Under the pieces are notes generated by a model that did no database searches, was not told the DNA's origin, and saw only the letters and a program-made list of their open reading frames with translations. DNA of 64,000 bases, from NCBI GenBank assembly GCA_016708825.1, contig JADJEZ010000013.1, forward strand, positions 1 through 64,000. Direction: 5' to 3'. Made by a program: the position numbers and the translations under genes. Of the stretch, positions 21,399 to 32,940 are shown in pieces. Origin of the DNA: Betaproteobacteria bacterium. Its GTDB lineage: Bacteria > Pseudomonadota > Gammaproteobacteria > Burkholderiales > Usitatibacteraceae. Within the stretch, counting starts at the first letter, position 1. Each line of letters opens with the position of its first letter.

Positions 21399-22598
21399 TC
21401 AGCCCATCGCGCGCGTCATGCGCTCGACGGCCTTCTTCAGGTTTTCCATCGACGTGGCGAACGAGATCCGCAGGTAGCCTTCCATGCCGAACGCGGAGCC
21501 GGGCACCGCGGCCACGGCCTGCTCCTGCTCCATCAGGTAGTCGCAGAGGGCGGCGTCGGTCGGCGCCTGGAGCTTTCCGCTCGACGCGAGCCGCGCGATC
21601 GCCGTGCGGCAATCCGGGAAGACGTAGAAGCTGCCGGCGGGTTGCAGGCACTTCACCCCCGGGATGGCGTTCAACGCACCGGCCACGAAAGTCCCGCGCT
21701 CCTTGAACGCCGCCACCATCGGGGCGATGCAGCCCTGGTCGCCGTTCAGCGCCGCCTCGGCCGCGTACTGCGAAATCGAGGTGGGGTTCGAGGTCGAGTG
21801 CGACTGGATGTTCTCCATGGCCTCGATGAGCTCCTTCGGGCCGCCGCAGTAGCCGATGCGCCAGCCGGTCATCGAGTACGCCTTGGAGACGCCGTTCTCG
21901 ACCACCGTGCGGTCGTAGAGGTCCGGGCAGGCGTTGAGGATGTTCACGAACTTCGAGCCGTCGAGCAGGATGTGCTCGTACATGTCGTCGCTCGCGATGA
22001 CGATCCTCGGGTGCTTGCGCAGCACCGCGCCCAGCGCCTGGAGCTCCTCGAGCGTGTAGACCGCGGCGGACGGGTTCGAGGGGCTGTTGATGAAGACCAG
22101 GCGCGATTTCGGCGTGATGGCCTTCTCCAGCTGCGCGGCGGTGATCTTGAAGCCCTGCTCGATCCCGGCCGGGACGTAGACGGGTGTGGCGTCGGCCACC
22201 ATCGCCATGTCCGGATAGCTGACCCAGTAGGGCGCCGGGATGATGACCTCGTCGCCGGGGTTGAGCAGCGCGAGGCACAGGTTGAACGACGTCTGCTTGC
22301 CGCCGCAGGAGACGAGGATCTGCCGCTCCGTGTAGTCGAGGCGATTGTCGCGCTTGAACTTGGCGATGATCGCCTTCTTCAGCGAGGCCGTGCCGCCTGC
22401 CGGCGTGTACTTGGTGAGGCCCTTGTTCATCGCGTCGATCGCCGCGTCCTTGATGAACCGGGGCGTGTCGAAATCCGGTTCCCCGGCGCCCAGGCCGATG
22501 ATGTCCCTGCCTTCGCTTTTGAGCCGTGCCGCGCGGGCGGAGACGGCGAGCGTGGGGGAGGGCTTGATGGCGGCGAGGCGAGTGGCTACGAGCGACAT
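21399..22598 (-). CDS. aspC: Aspartate aminotransferase (class I PLP aminotransferase)
   Basis: A 399-residue PLP enzyme transferring the amino group between aspartate and 2-oxoglutarate. Features: the N-terminal substrate loop LGAGEPDFDTP, the Tyr/Thr region TKYTPAGGTASLK, PAPYWVSYPDM, NSPSNPSAAVY (Asn ligand), DDMYEHILLDG, the PLP lysine in NGVSKAYSMTGWRIGY, and the C-terminal substrate arginine in YLRISFATSMENL. Length and motifs fit the subgroup Igamma enzymes common in Proteobacteria. Some members also use prephenate. The gene is intact, starts with the ATG at 22598 and is convergent with the FadH-like gene, 10 nt apart. Confidence 0.92.
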   Translation of the reverse strand: MSLVATRLAAIKPSPTLAVSARAARLKSEGRDIIGLGAGEPDFDTPRFIKDAAIDAMNKGLTKYTPAGGTASLKKAIIAKFKRDNRLDYTERQILVSCGGKQTSFNLCLALLNPGDEVIIPAPYWVSYPDMAMVADATPVYVPAGIEQGFKITAAQLEKAITPKSRLVFINSPSNPSAAVYTLEELQALGAVLRKHPRIVIASDDMYEHILLDGSKFVNILNACPDLYDRTVVENGVSKAYSMTGWRIGYCGGPKELIEAMENIQSHSTSNPTSISQYAAEAALNGDQGCIAPMVAAFKERGTFVAGALNAIPGVKCLQPAGSFYVFPDCRTAIARLASSGKLQAPTDAALCDYLMEQEQAVAAVPGSAFGMEGYLRISFATSMENLKKAVERMTRAMG

Positions 22599-22702
22599 GA
22601 CAACTCCAAAGCGTGGGGGGAGGCGCGGCGCCGCGGCCTGGGGCGGGCGCCAGCGACCATTTTACCGGCTAATGATGCGGCGCAGCAAAGGTGCGGCCGG
22701 CT

Positions 22703-24777
22703 TCAGCCGGGGGCCGGCTCCGGCAGCGTGAAATGAAACGTCGCGCCCGCGCCGGGGGAGCCTTCGCCACGCACCTGCCCGCCGTGGCGGAAGACGATGC
22801 GCTGCACGATCGCCAGGCCGATGCCGGTTCCCTCGAACTCGCGCTCCGAGTGCAGGCGGTGGAAGGGCGAGAAGAGCCGCGGGGCACCCGCCATGTCGAA
22901 CCCAGCGCCGTTGTCGCGCACCGTGAATTCCGGGGCACTCCTCGCGAGCGTCGAGACGCCGAACGAGATGACGGGACGCGGCTGGTCGCGCGTGTACTTC
23001 CAGGCGTTGGTGAGGAGGTTCTGCAGCAGCGAACGCACGAGACCGGGGTCCGCGTTCGCCGCGAGGCCCTCCTCGATCCGCCACTCGACCGCGCGGTCCG
23101 GCTGCGTGGCCTGGAGTTCCACCGCGATCTCGCGGGCGACCTGGCTCAGGTCCACGCGCTCCCGTGCCAGGGACACGCGCGAGAGCCGGGCGAGGCGCAG
23201 CAGGTCCTCGATGAGCGCCGCCATCCGGACCGTGGCGCTGCGGATCCGCGCCAGGAAGTCGCGGCCCTCGTCGTCCAGGCGGCCCGCGAACTCCTGCTCG
23301 AGGAGCGCGGCGAACCCGTTGATCGATCGCAGCGGCGCGTTCAGGTCGTGGGCCACCGAGTAGGAGAACGAGTCGAGCTCGTCGTTGGCCACGCGAAGCT
23401 CGGCGGTGCGCTCGGCGATGCGCCGCTCCAGCTCCGCGTTGAGCCGCTCGAGGGCGAGCTTGGCCTGGTGCTCCTCGGTGATGTCCTGGACGACGCCGAA
23501 GTAGGCCGCACCGGTCGCGGTGCCATCCGGAGACCTCAGGACGGAGGTCCGCGTCCACCGGATCTCGCCGTCGGGCCGGCGGATGGTGAAGACGTGCGCC
23601 GTGCCGTCGAGGCGATCGCGTGCCGCCTCGTACTCCGCGCCTCCTGCGGAGTCGCGAGCGCGCGGGCCTGCGCGATCGTCATGGCGCCGCGCGGCTCCAC
23701 GCCCGCGATGTCGAAGAGGGCGGGGGACCACTCCACGCGGTCCTCCGCCGGGGTGGTGATCCAGTGGCCCACGCGGGCCACGCGCTCGGTCAGCTCGTGC
23801 ACGGAAAGCTGGAGGCGAAGTCGCAGCTCGGCTTCGCGCTGGGCCGCCTCGGCCTGCTTCAGGCGCGTGATGTCGGCGACCTGGGAGACCAGCCGCCGCT
23901 CGCCGTCGATCTCGACGATCCGCCCGGCCACGAGGCAATCGCGCACTTCGCCGTCGGGACGGACGAACCGGGTCACGAAGTCGCGCACCGATCCGTCGCG
24001 GTCCAGGATCCCGTAGAGCCGGGCGCGGTCCCCGGGTTCCTGCCAGTAGTTGAGCTCCTGGGCCTTGCGCCCGAGTATGGATTCCCGCGGGCGCCCGATC
24101 AGCTCGGCGAAGGCCTCGTTGCAGTCGATGAAGGTCCCGTCGTCGGCCCGGTCGATGAGGCTCGCCGTGGGCCCGGAGCGGAAAATCGCCTCGAACTTGC
24201 GCCACAGGCCCTCGGCGCGCTCGATGCGCGCGTTCAGGCTGCGCGTGGCGAAGTAGCCGAGTGCCCCTGCCGCCGCCAGCGTGACGCTCACCACGAGCGC
24301 GGTGTGGAACGGCGTGCTCACGGGGACCATAGGCAGGGGCCAACCCTGCTGCACCGCAAGCGCGAGCGCGAAGACGACGAGGGTCGAGAGCACCGTCAGC
24401 GCGATCGTCGCGCGCGGCCCCGCGAACCACCCCGAGAAGAGAATGACCACGGGCAGGATGACCAGCGAGGGCCCCGCCAGGCCGCCCGTCCACGCCAGGG
24501 CATTGACCGTGCAGGCCCAGATGCCGAAGACGAGCAGCCGGAAGGCGAGGGCGGTGCGCCCCGCCAGGAGCAGGAGCATCCCCGCCAGTCCGAGCACCGT
24601 GAACGGGGCCGTGCCCGCCAGCCGCAGGGGCCGGTCCTGGAGAAACAGCAGCCCGTTCACGAGGATGGGGCTAGCCACGAGGATCACGTTGGCCGTGCGC
24701 GCGAACGCCACCTGGAAGCGGTCCCGCCCCCCGGGCTCGTCCAGCGCGAACAACGTCGGATGCTTCGAGTTCTCCAT
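22703..24777 (-). CDS. Multi-helix PAS sensor histidine kinase, one frameshift
   Basis: A sensor kinase of about 690 residues. The N-terminal third has about six hydrophobic segments (VILVASPILVNGLLF; FTVLGLAGMLLLLAG; LVILPVVILFSGWF; ALTVLSTLVVFALALAV; ALVVSVTLAAAGALGYF). Two or three PAS domains follow (FRSGPTASLIDRADDGTFI ... VSQVADITRLK; then RDPDGTATGAAYFGVVQDIT-like), then a coiled coil, HisKA with the His in SVAHDLNAPLRSI, and the ATPase with LLTNAWKYT, RDNGAGFDM and GTGIGLAIVQRI. A frame change near 23,640 separates the sensor and kinase parts. No adjacent response regulator is seen, so the partner is elsewhere. The start is the ATG at 24777. Its HisKA/ATPase half resembles that of the kinase at 6.3-8.4 kb. 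Confidence 0.85.
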
Positions 24778-24842
24778 CGACACCACCGGGCCGCCCTTTC
24801 CGTGAATCAGTCTACCGCCATCCGGCCCGGGTCGACGGACGG

Positions 24843-24848
24843 TAGAAT
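24843..24848 (+). promoter_or_regulatory. Candidate -10 element (GGTAGAAT) for uvrB
   Basis: GGTAGAATGCG at 24841-24851 lies 22 nt before the uvrB ATG and matches the recurring GGTAGAATGC pattern also seen before tatD. No LexA-type box was recognised beside it. Confidence 0.4.
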
Positions 24849-24870
24849 GCGACTTTCGCCCCCGTACTCC

Positions 24871-26892
<2,022 letters not shown>

Positions 26893-26900
<8 letters not shown>

Positions 26901-27381
26901 GCGGGCGGCAAGCGTGCTCTTCGTCTGCACGGGAAACATCTGCCGCTCGCCCACGGCCGAGGGCGTCTTCCGGGATCTCGCCCGCCGGCGCGGCGTGCTG
27001 GAGCGGCTGCGCATCGATTCCGCGGGCACCCACGACTACCACGTGGGGGAGGCGCCGGATCCCCGCGCGGTTTCTCACGCCGCACGGCGCGGCTACGATC
27101 TCGCCCCGCTGCGGGCGCGGCAGGTCTGCCTGGGCGACTTCGCGGACTTCGACCGCATCCTCGCCATGGATCGCAGCCACCTGCGACAATTGCAGGCGAT
27201 CGCGCCTTCGGGATCGCCCGCTCGACTGTCCCTGTTCCTGGATCACTCGGCGAGCCGCGCCGGACTCGACGTGCCGGACCCGTACTACGGGGGCGGTCGC
27301 GGGTTCGAGGAGGTGCTGGACATGGTGGAGGAGGCGTGCGCGCGGCTCCTCGACGCGGTCCTCGCCGAAATGCCGCGCTGA
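26893..27381 (+). CDS. Low-molecular-weight protein tyrosine phosphatase
   Basis: A 162-residue LMW-PTP hydrolysing phosphotyrosine. The P-loop is VLFVCTGNICRSPTAEG (nucleophilic Cys in CTGNICRS, about residues 12-19) and the general-acid loop is DVPDPYYGGG near residue 128. SAGTHDYHVGEAPDPRA is also typical. It starts with the GTG at 26893, overlapping the uvrB stop by 8 nt, so it is likely translated from the uvrB transcript. Orphan LMW-PTPs outside capsule operons often have unknown substrates. No tyrosine kinase is seen in the window. Confidence 0.92.
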
Positions 27382-27403
27382 AACCGCATTGGGAGGAAGA
27401 ACC

Positions 27404-27973
27404 ATGAGCAATCCCGCACCGAGCCGATTCCCCGTCCCGAACCTCTCCGAGCTGCCCGAGGACATCCGAGCGCGCATCGACAAGGTGCAGGAAAAGGCGG
27501 GGTTCGTGCCGAACGTGTTCCTCGCGCTCGCGCACCGGCCCGACGAGTTCCGCGCCTTCTTCGCCTACCACGACGCGCTGATGCTGCGCGCGGGCGGCCT
27601 CTCGAAGGCCGAGAAGGAGATGATCGTCGTGGCCACCTCCGCCGCGAACCACTGCCTGTACTGCATCGTCGCGCACGGCGCGATCCTGCGTGCCTATTCG
27701 AAGAAGCCGCTCCTCGCGGATCAGGTGGCCGGCAACTACCTCAAGGCCGATCTTTCGCCGCGGGAGCGCGCGATACTGGACTTCGCGATGAAAGTGGCGC
27801 TGGAGGCGCACCGCGTGGAGGAGGAGGATTTCGCGCCCCTGCGCGCCCACGGACTCACCGATGAGGACGTGTGGGACGTGGGCGCGATCGCGGCGTTCTT
27901 CGCGCTTTCCAACCGCATGGCGAACCTGACCGCGATGCGGCCCAACGACGAGTTCTACGCGATGGCGCGATAG
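27404..27973 (+). CDS. AhpD-like / carboxymuconolactone decarboxylase-family peroxidase-related protein
   Basis: A 189-residue protein of the AhpD-like fold. The active-site motif is NHCLYCIVAHG (CxxC then His, about residues 85-95), on a helical scaffold matching the 'peroxidase-related enzyme' subgroup, with KEMIVVATSAAN before it and FFALSNRMANLTAM after it. Members reduce peroxides through the CxxC pair or act as thiol redox proteins. The natural substrate is unknown. GGGAGGAAG precedes the ATG at 27404 and the frame is intact. It lies 22 nt after the phosphatase gene, so the two may share a transcript. Confidence 0.85.
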   Translation: MSNPAPSRFPVPNLSELPEDIRARIDKVQEKAGFVPNVFLALAHRPDEFRAFFAYHDALMLRAGGLSKAEKEMIVVATSAANHCLYCIVAHGAILRAYSKKPLLADQVAGNYLKADLSPRERAILDFAMKVALEAHRVEEEDFAPLRAHGLTDEDVWDVGAIAAFFALSNRMANLTAMRPNDEFYAMAR

Positions 27974-28015
27974 GCGGGCGGAGAGGCACGCCGTGCCGCC
28001 GCACCCCGGCCGGGG

Positions 28016-28618
28016 CTACCAGCCGCCGGTGCGGATCCACTCCTCCAGCATCGGGATGCGATCGACGCCCCAGAACGGCTCGCCGTCGACGACGAAATGC
28101 GGCGAACCGAAGACGCCGGAGCGCATGGCGTTTTCCACCTCGGCCCGCACGCGCTCCTTGATCGCCTCGCCCTTGAGGGGTTCGGCGAGCGCGGCCGGGT
28201 CGGCCCCCGCCGCGGACGCGAGTGCGACGACCACGGCGGGATCGGCCACGTCGAGGCCCTCGGCGAAGTAGGCACGATAGAGGCGATGGGCGAAGTCGCG
28301 CGCGCGCGCGGCGTCGTCATCGGCTATCAGGTAGAAGGCGCGCGCGGCGACCTGCGTGCCGATAGGGAACTTCTCCGGCAGCCGGAACGCCACCTGGTGA
28401 AGGCGCGCGGTGCGCGCGAAATCGTGCTTCGAATACTCCCCCTTGATGGGCAGCATCGCGAGCGGCGCCGTGCCGACCGCCTTGAAGACGGGCCCGAGGA
28501 GTATCGGGCGCCAGTTGACGCTCCTGCCATGCCGCGCGGCCACACCGTCGATGAGTTCCGAGGCGATGTAGCCGTACGGCGAGGAGAAGTCGAACCAGAA
28601 GTCGATGGCCTGCGACAT
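28016..28618 (-). CDS. DsbA-family 2-hydroxychromene-2-carboxylate isomerase-like protein
   Basis: A 200-residue thioredoxin-fold protein related to 2-hydroxychromene-2-carboxylate isomerase (kappa-class GST-like). It has the N-terminal FWFDFSSPYGYIASE motif with the SP pair in place of the DsbA cysteines, WRPILLGPVFKAVG, the cis-proline region FGSPHFVVDGEPFWGVDRI, and a C-terminal helix. The family isomerises aromatic degradation intermediates using glutathione, but many members sit outside aromatic pathways, as here. It follows rne on the same strand and ends convergent with the AhpD-like gene. Intact. Confidence 0.85.
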   Translation of the reverse strand: MSQAIDFWFDFSSPYGYIASELIDGVAARHGRSVNWRPILLGPVFKAVGTAPLAMLPIKGEYSKHDFARTARLHQVAFRLPEKFPIGTQVAARAFYLIADDDAARARDFAHRLYRAYFAEGLDVADPAVVVALASAAGADPAALAEPLKGEAIKERVRAEVENAMRSGVFGSPHFVVDGEPFWGVDRIPMLEEWIRTGGW

Positions 28619-28627
28619 GGGGCTAAG

Positions 28628-31600
28628 TCAGGCTGGCGGGTTCCCGCCGCCGACGGGTGCTGTGCCCGGCGCGGTCTCGACCAGTTGCAACGGCTCGTCA
28701 GGGGCGGCCGCGACATCGCGACGCCGGCGCCGGACCGGAGGACGCGGCGCTTCCTCCTCGACGACCGCCACCGGTGCGATCTCGTTCTTTGCCGTCTCCA
28801 CCAGCTTCAGTGGTTCGGCACCGGCGTCGGCCTGCGCCGCATCGTGGCGCCGGCGAACGGGACGGGACGGCGCGCCGGCAGCCTCGCCGTGTTCGCTGAC
28901 CTCCTGGTAGGTGGCAGGCGGCGGCGCAAACGAAGCGACGACCTGCGGTGCGTTCGATATCGGTGTCGCCGGTACGGGCGGCGCCGGTACTCGCGCGGGA
29001 ATCGCAGCGGGGATGACGACCGGCGCTTCCGGCTCCGCTGACGCCGCGGGCTGGACGGGTGTCGCTGGCCGTGGTGCCGGCACGACAGGAGCCGGAGCAA
29101 CGGGTTCCGGCGACCGGGGGGCCTGCGTCTCGTAGTCGGCGGGCGACGGGGCTGCATCCACTGCAGGAGCCGAGTACGGCTCGCGGGCTTCGCGTTCCGC
29201 GGGCTCCCGGGAGCGTTCGCGGCTGGGGACCGGCGTATCCGCATCCGGCTCCGCAGGGAAGTCGGCACGCAGTTCCGCCATGGTCTCCGGGGCTCGCTCG
29301 GCACGGTCACCACGGCCGCGGCCGCGGCCACGGCGCCGGCGACGCCCGCCTTCGGCTTCCCCGGACGGGGTATCCGCCCCGGGAATCACGGCATGCGCCG
29401 TCAATGCGGCCACGGGTTCGTTGGCGCCCGCCGTGGGTGCCTCGGCTTCCCGGGGCACGCGGGGCTCACCGCCGGGCGGCTGGCCGCGGCGGCGCGGTTC
29501 ATCGCGCCTGCCTTCGGAACGGCCTTCGCCACGGGTCTCCTCGCGGCCTGGGCCTTGGCCTTCGCCGCGGCGCGGTTCGCCTCGAGGCTCTCCTCGCCCT
29601 TCGCCACCACCTCGCCGGGACTCACCGCGACCTTCTCCCCGACGGCCTTCACCGCGGCCCTCGCCGCGGCCCTCGCCGCGGCCTTCACCGCGGCCTTCAC
29701 CGCGTCGGCCTTCGCCTCGACGTCCATCTCCGCGCTTGCCGTCGCCGCGGCCACCGCGCTTGTCCTCACGCTCCCGCCGGATGATCCCGTCGGCGGGCTT
29801 GGCTTCTGTTGCCGGCGCGGGGATGGCGGCGATCGTCGCGACGTCGGGCTTGCGGAACCACCCGAAGATGCGCTCGATGAGTCCCCCGCGCGATTCCGCT
29901 CGGGGCGCCTCGGGCGCGGCCGCGACGGGCGGCGCCACGGCGACTTCCGACAGCATCGACTGCGGCGCCGGCTGGTCGGGCGTGATGCCCTTCACCAGGG
30001 GCTCGGCACGCGCGGCCTTCTCGTCCTTGTCGCGGCTCGGCGCCCCGCGCTGCGGCCGGCGCTCGTCTTCCTCTTCCTCGGGGATGCCGACCATCTCGTA
30101 GCTCGGCACCATCGCGTCCAGGAGGGGCGAATCGTGGCGCAGCCGCTCGACGTGGTAGTTGGGCGTCTCGAGCGCCGGGTTCGGGATGAGAAGCACGCCC
30201 ACCTTGAGCCGGGCCTCGATCTTGATGATCTCGGAGCGCTTCTCGTTCAGCAGGTAGGTGGCGACGTCCACCGGGACCTGGACGCGCACCGCGGCGGTGC
30301 TCTCCTTCATCGCCTCCTCCTGGAGGATGCGCAGCACGTGCAGCGCCGTCGAGGCGGTATCGCGGATGAAGCCGGTGCCGTGGCAGCGCGGGCACGCGGA
30401 GTGCGTGGTTTCCTCCAGCGACGGCTGGAGGCGCTGGCGGGAGAGCTCGAGGAGCCCGAAGCGCGAGATCTTGCCGACCTGCACGCGGGCCCGATCGTGG
30501 CGAAGCGCGTCGCGCAGGCGGTTCTCCACCTCGCGCTGGTTCTTCGCACTTTCCATGTCGATGAAGTCGATGACGATCAGGCCGCCCAGGTCGCGCAGGC
30601 GCAGCTGGCGCGCGATCTCGTCGGCGGCCTCGAGGTTGGTGTTGAAGGCGGTCTGCTCGATGTCGTGGCCGCGGGTGGCGCGGGCCGAGTTCACGTCGAC
30701 CGACACCATCGCCTCGGTGTGGTCGATCACGATCGCGCCGCCCGACGGCAGGGTCACGTCGCGCCGGTAGGCGCTTTCGATCTGGTGCTCGATCTGGAAG
30801 CGCGAGAAGAGCGGCACGTCGTCGCGGTAGAGCTTCACCTTGTTCACGTTCGCGGGCATCACCGTGCTCATGAACGCGAGGGCCTGCTCGTAGATGTGCG
30901 GCGTGTCGACGAGAATCTCGCCGATGTCGGGCTGGAAGAGGTCGCGGATGGCGCGCACCACCAGGCTCGACTCGAGGTAGATGAGGCAGGGCCCCCTTTC
31001 CTCGTTGGCCGCGGTCTCGATCGCTGTCCAGAGCTGCAGGAGGTAGTTCAGGTCCCACTGCATTTCCTCGAGGTTGCGGCCGATGCCCGCGGTGCGGGCG
31101 ATGAGGCTCATGCCCTCCGGGACCTGGAGCTGGTCCATCACGTCGCGAAGCTCGTTCCGGTCCTCGCCCTCGATGCGGCGCGAGACGCCGCCGCCGCGGG
31201 GATTGTTGGGCATGAGCACCAGGTAGCGGCCGGCGAGCGAGACGTAGGTGGTGAGCGCCGCGCCCTTGTTGCCGCGCTCGTCCTTGTCGACCTGGACGAT
31301 CATCTCCTGGCCGACGCGCAGGTGCGTGGACATCTTCGCGCGGCCGAACTCGCCTTCGTGGTTCACCATGAACTGCTTGGCGATCTCCTTGAAGGGGAGG
31401 AAGCCGTGGCGCTCGGCGCCGTAGTCGACGAAGGCCGCCTCGAGCGAGGGCTCCACGCGGGTGATGACACCCTTGTAGATGTTGCTCTTGCGCTGTTCCT
31501 TGCCGGCCGATTCGATGTCCAGGTCGATGAGCTTCTGGCCATCGACGATGGCGACCCGGAGTTCCTCCGCCTGGGTCGCGTTGAAAAGCATTCGCTTCAT
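28628..31600 (-). CDS. rne: Ribonuclease E with Arg-Gly-Glu-rich C-terminal region
   Basis: A 990-residue endoribonuclease and degradosome scaffold that processes rRNA and tRNA and initiates mRNA decay. It starts MKRMLFNATQAEELRVAI. The S1 domain (IYKGVITRVEPSLEAAFVDY) and 5' sensor are followed by DNase-I-like catalytic segments (VDVNSARATRG and LIVIDFIDMES with the metal-binding Asp residues) and the zinc link CPRCHGTG (about residue 403). The C-terminal half is disordered: an Arg/Gly/Glu repeat tract, Pro/Ala/Glu-rich stretches, and two similar segments near the end (PVRRRHDAAQADAGAEPLKL and PVRRRRRDVAAAPDEPLQL). The start at 31600 matches the family. It is divergent from rluC, the same arrangement as in E. 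coli, with a leader of about 350 nt carrying a perfect hairpin. Confidence 0.96.
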   Translation of the reverse strand: MKRMLFNATQAEELRVAIVDGQKLIDLDIESAGKEQRKSNIYKGVITRVEPSLEAAFVDYGAERHGFLPFKEIAKQFMVNHEGEFGRAKMSTHLRVGQEMIVQVDKDERGNKGAALTTYVSLAGRYLVLMPNNPRGGGVSRRIEGEDRNELRDVMDQLQVPEGMSLIARTAGIGRNLEEMQWDLNYLLQLWTAIETAANEERGPCLIYLESSLVVRAIRDLFQPDIGEILVDTPHIYEQALAFMSTVMPANVNKVKLYRDDVPLFSRFQIEHQIESAYRRDVTLPSGGAIVIDHTEAMVSVDVNSARATRGHDIEQTAFNTNLEAADEIARQLRLRDLGGLIVIDFIDMESAKNQREVENRLRDALRHDRARVQVGKISRFGLLELSRQRLQPSLEETTHSACPRCHGTGFIRDTASTALHVLRILQEEAMKESTAAVRVQVPVDVATYLLNEKRSEIIKIEARLKVGVLLIPNPALETPNYHVERLRHDSPLLDAMVPSYEMVGIPEEEEDERRPQRGAPSRDKDEKAARAEPLVKGITPDQPAPQSMLSEVAVAPPVAAAPEAPRAESRGGLIERIFGWFRKPDVATIAAIPAPATEAKPADGIIRREREDKRGGRGDGKRGDGRRGEGRRGEGRGEGRGEGRGEGRGEGRRGEGRGESRRGGGEGRGEPRGEPRRGEGQGPGREETRGEGRSEGRRDEPRRRGQPPGGEPRVPREAEAPTAGANEPVAALTAHAVIPGADTPSGEAEGGRRRRRGRGRGRGDRAERAPETMAELRADFPAEPDADTPVPSRERSREPAEREAREPYSAPAVDAAPSPADYETQAPRSPEPVAPAPVVPAPRPATPVQPAASAEPEAPVVIPAAIPARVPAPPVPATPISNAPQVVASFAPPPATYQEVSEHGEAAGAPSRPVRRRHDAAQADAGAEPLKLVETAKNEIAPVAVVEEEAPRPPVRRRRRDVAAAPDEPLQLVETAPGTAPVGGGNPPA
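29480..29760 (-). repeat. Tandem RGEG-coding repeat within rne
   Basis: Imperfect tandem 9-12-nt units (plus-strand look: CTTCACCGCGGCC...) encode runs of RGEG, RRGEG and RGEP, about residues 613-707 of RNase E. RGG-like tracts of this kind bind RNA. The repetitive GC-rich DNA is prone to copy-number change and misassembly, but the frame is open across it here. Confidence 0.75.
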
Positions 31601-31740
31601 TGTTATGTTCTCCCGCGCTCGAAACACGGAAGAAGGCCCGTACCGCAAGGGGCCGGGACGAGAGATATCAGGAATCGATTCTTGACTGCATCAGGATCGT
31701 GCGAGTGAAGGGGTGCGATGTCGCTGAGGGGCTTTCGTCT

Positions 31741-31771
31741 GGCGTGCCGCTGCATCATCCGGCGGCACGCC
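31741..31771 (-). promoter_or_regulatory. Perfect hairpin in the rne 5' leader
   Basis: GGCGTGCCGC (31741-31750) and GCGGCACGCC (31762-31771) form a perfect 10-bp stem with an 11-nt loop, about 140 nt upstream of the rne start codon. In E. coli, structured leader hairpins let RNase E cleave its own mRNA. A similar autoregulatory role is inferred here from position only. The hairpin is not directly followed by a T run, so a terminator is less likely. Confidence 0.4.
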
Positions 31772-31954
31772 GGGAATCTTTTAGCGTGAAATCGAGCGCG
31801 TCATTTCGTTTGCCATCGCTGCTTGGCTGTGCCGGTGAGCGAAGTTAACCGGCGTCGGGAGCCTTTCGCGGCCCCCGGTCGCGTTGACCTGTCTGGTGCG
31901 CCTTGGCGCGTCCTTGCGTGCGACTGCGCTCGCGAGGCTTTCGAATCAACTAGA

Positions 31955-31963
31955 TATAGTATA
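31955..31963. promoter_or_regulatory. Back-to-back -10 elements for rluC (+) and rne (-)
   Basis: TATAGT (31955-31960, plus strand) and TATACT (31963-31958, minus strand) overlap in the only AT-rich patch of the spacer. The plus element would start transcription at or just before the rluC ATG (31970). The minus element would give rne a leader of about 350 nt. No good -35 was found for either. Confidence 0.35.
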
Positions 31964-31969
31964 GCCCCC

Positions 31970-32940
31970 ATGATGGTCGAAGGCAAAGACGTTGCGGTCC
32001 CCGAGCGCTCGGTGCGCTGGCTGGAGGTCGACGAGGGGGGGGCGGGGCAGCGAATCGACAACTTCCTGCTCGCGCGGCTCAAGGGCGTGCCGAAGAGCCA
32101 CGTCTACCGGATCCTGCGAAGCGGCGAGGTGCGCGTGAACTCGGGCGCGTGGCCGCCTCGCACCGGCTGGCCGTGGGCGACCGCGTGCGGATTCCGCCGG
32201 TGCGCGTGGCCGAGCGCGAGGCGGGGGACGCGCCGGCGCCCCCGCTCGAGCTGCCCGTGCTTTTCGAGGACGATCACGTCCTCGCGGTCGACAAGCCCGC
32301 GGGCCTCGCGGTGCACGGCGGCAGCGGCATCGACCACGGCGCGATAGAGCGGCTGCGCGCAGGGCGTCCGGAGGCGAAGTTCCTCGAGCTGGTGCACCGC
32401 CTCGACCGCGAGACCTCGGGGGTGCTGCTGCTCGCCAAGAAGCGCTCCGCGCTCACCGCGCTGCACGAGGAGCTTCGCGACCGCGAAATGGACAAGCGAT
32501 ACCTCGTGGCCGTTGCCGGGCGCGTGCGCGACGAAATGCGCCGCGTCTCGGTCGCGCTGCGCAAGTACTCGACCGCCGACGGCGAGCGGCGCGTCGCCGT
32601 GGACGAGCGCGATGGGCAGGAGGCGAGGACGGTGTTTCGCCGCCTGGAGCGCAGCGACGAGTTCAGCTTCCTGGAAGCCGAGCTCCTCACCGGGCGGACG
32701 CACCAGATCAGGGTCCACCTCGCGCACATCGGCCACCCGGTGCTGGGAGACGAGAAGTACGGCGACTTCGCGCTCAACAAGGCATTGCGCAAGCGCGGGC
32801 TCCGGCGCATGTTCCTGCACGCCGCCCGGCTCTCGTTCACCCACCCCGCGAGCGGCGAGCCGGTGAGCGTCGCTTCCCCCCTTCCCGCGGAGCTCGAGGC
32901 GTTTCGTCGAGCCGTCCTCGCCCAGGAGCCCCCGCCGTGA
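31970..32940 (+). CDS. rluC: 23S rRNA pseudouridine synthase RluC, one frameshift
   Basis: Converts uridines in 23S rRNA (955, 2504 and 2580 in E. coli) to pseudouridine. The N-terminal S4 domain (GQRIDNFLLARLKGVPKSHV) is followed by a frame change near 32,140, where one G is missing before the sequence continues RVAASHRLAVGDRVRIPP. The catalytic domain has FEDDHVLAVDKPAGLAVHGG, the active-site Asp in LVHRLDRETSGVLLLAK, LLTGRTHQIRVHLAHIGHP and DEKYGD. Starts at 31970 and 31973 are both ATG. The frame break must be corrected for the full protein of about 323 residues. The stop overlaps the next gene as GTGA. Confidence 0.92.

Larger units (their letters stand above)
31601..31969. other. Divergent rne/rluC spacer containing the rne leader
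   Basis: No gene. It contains a perfect 10-bp inverted repeat at 31741-31771 and, at its right end, an AT-rich patch with -10-like hexamers on both strands (31955-31963). Most of it would be transcribed as the 5' leader of rne. Confidence 0.6.

Noticed and set aside
29480..29760. Short regular repeats that look like an array
   Set aside because: The units lie in frame inside rne and encode RGEG. There are no spacers of constant length, so this is not CRISPR.
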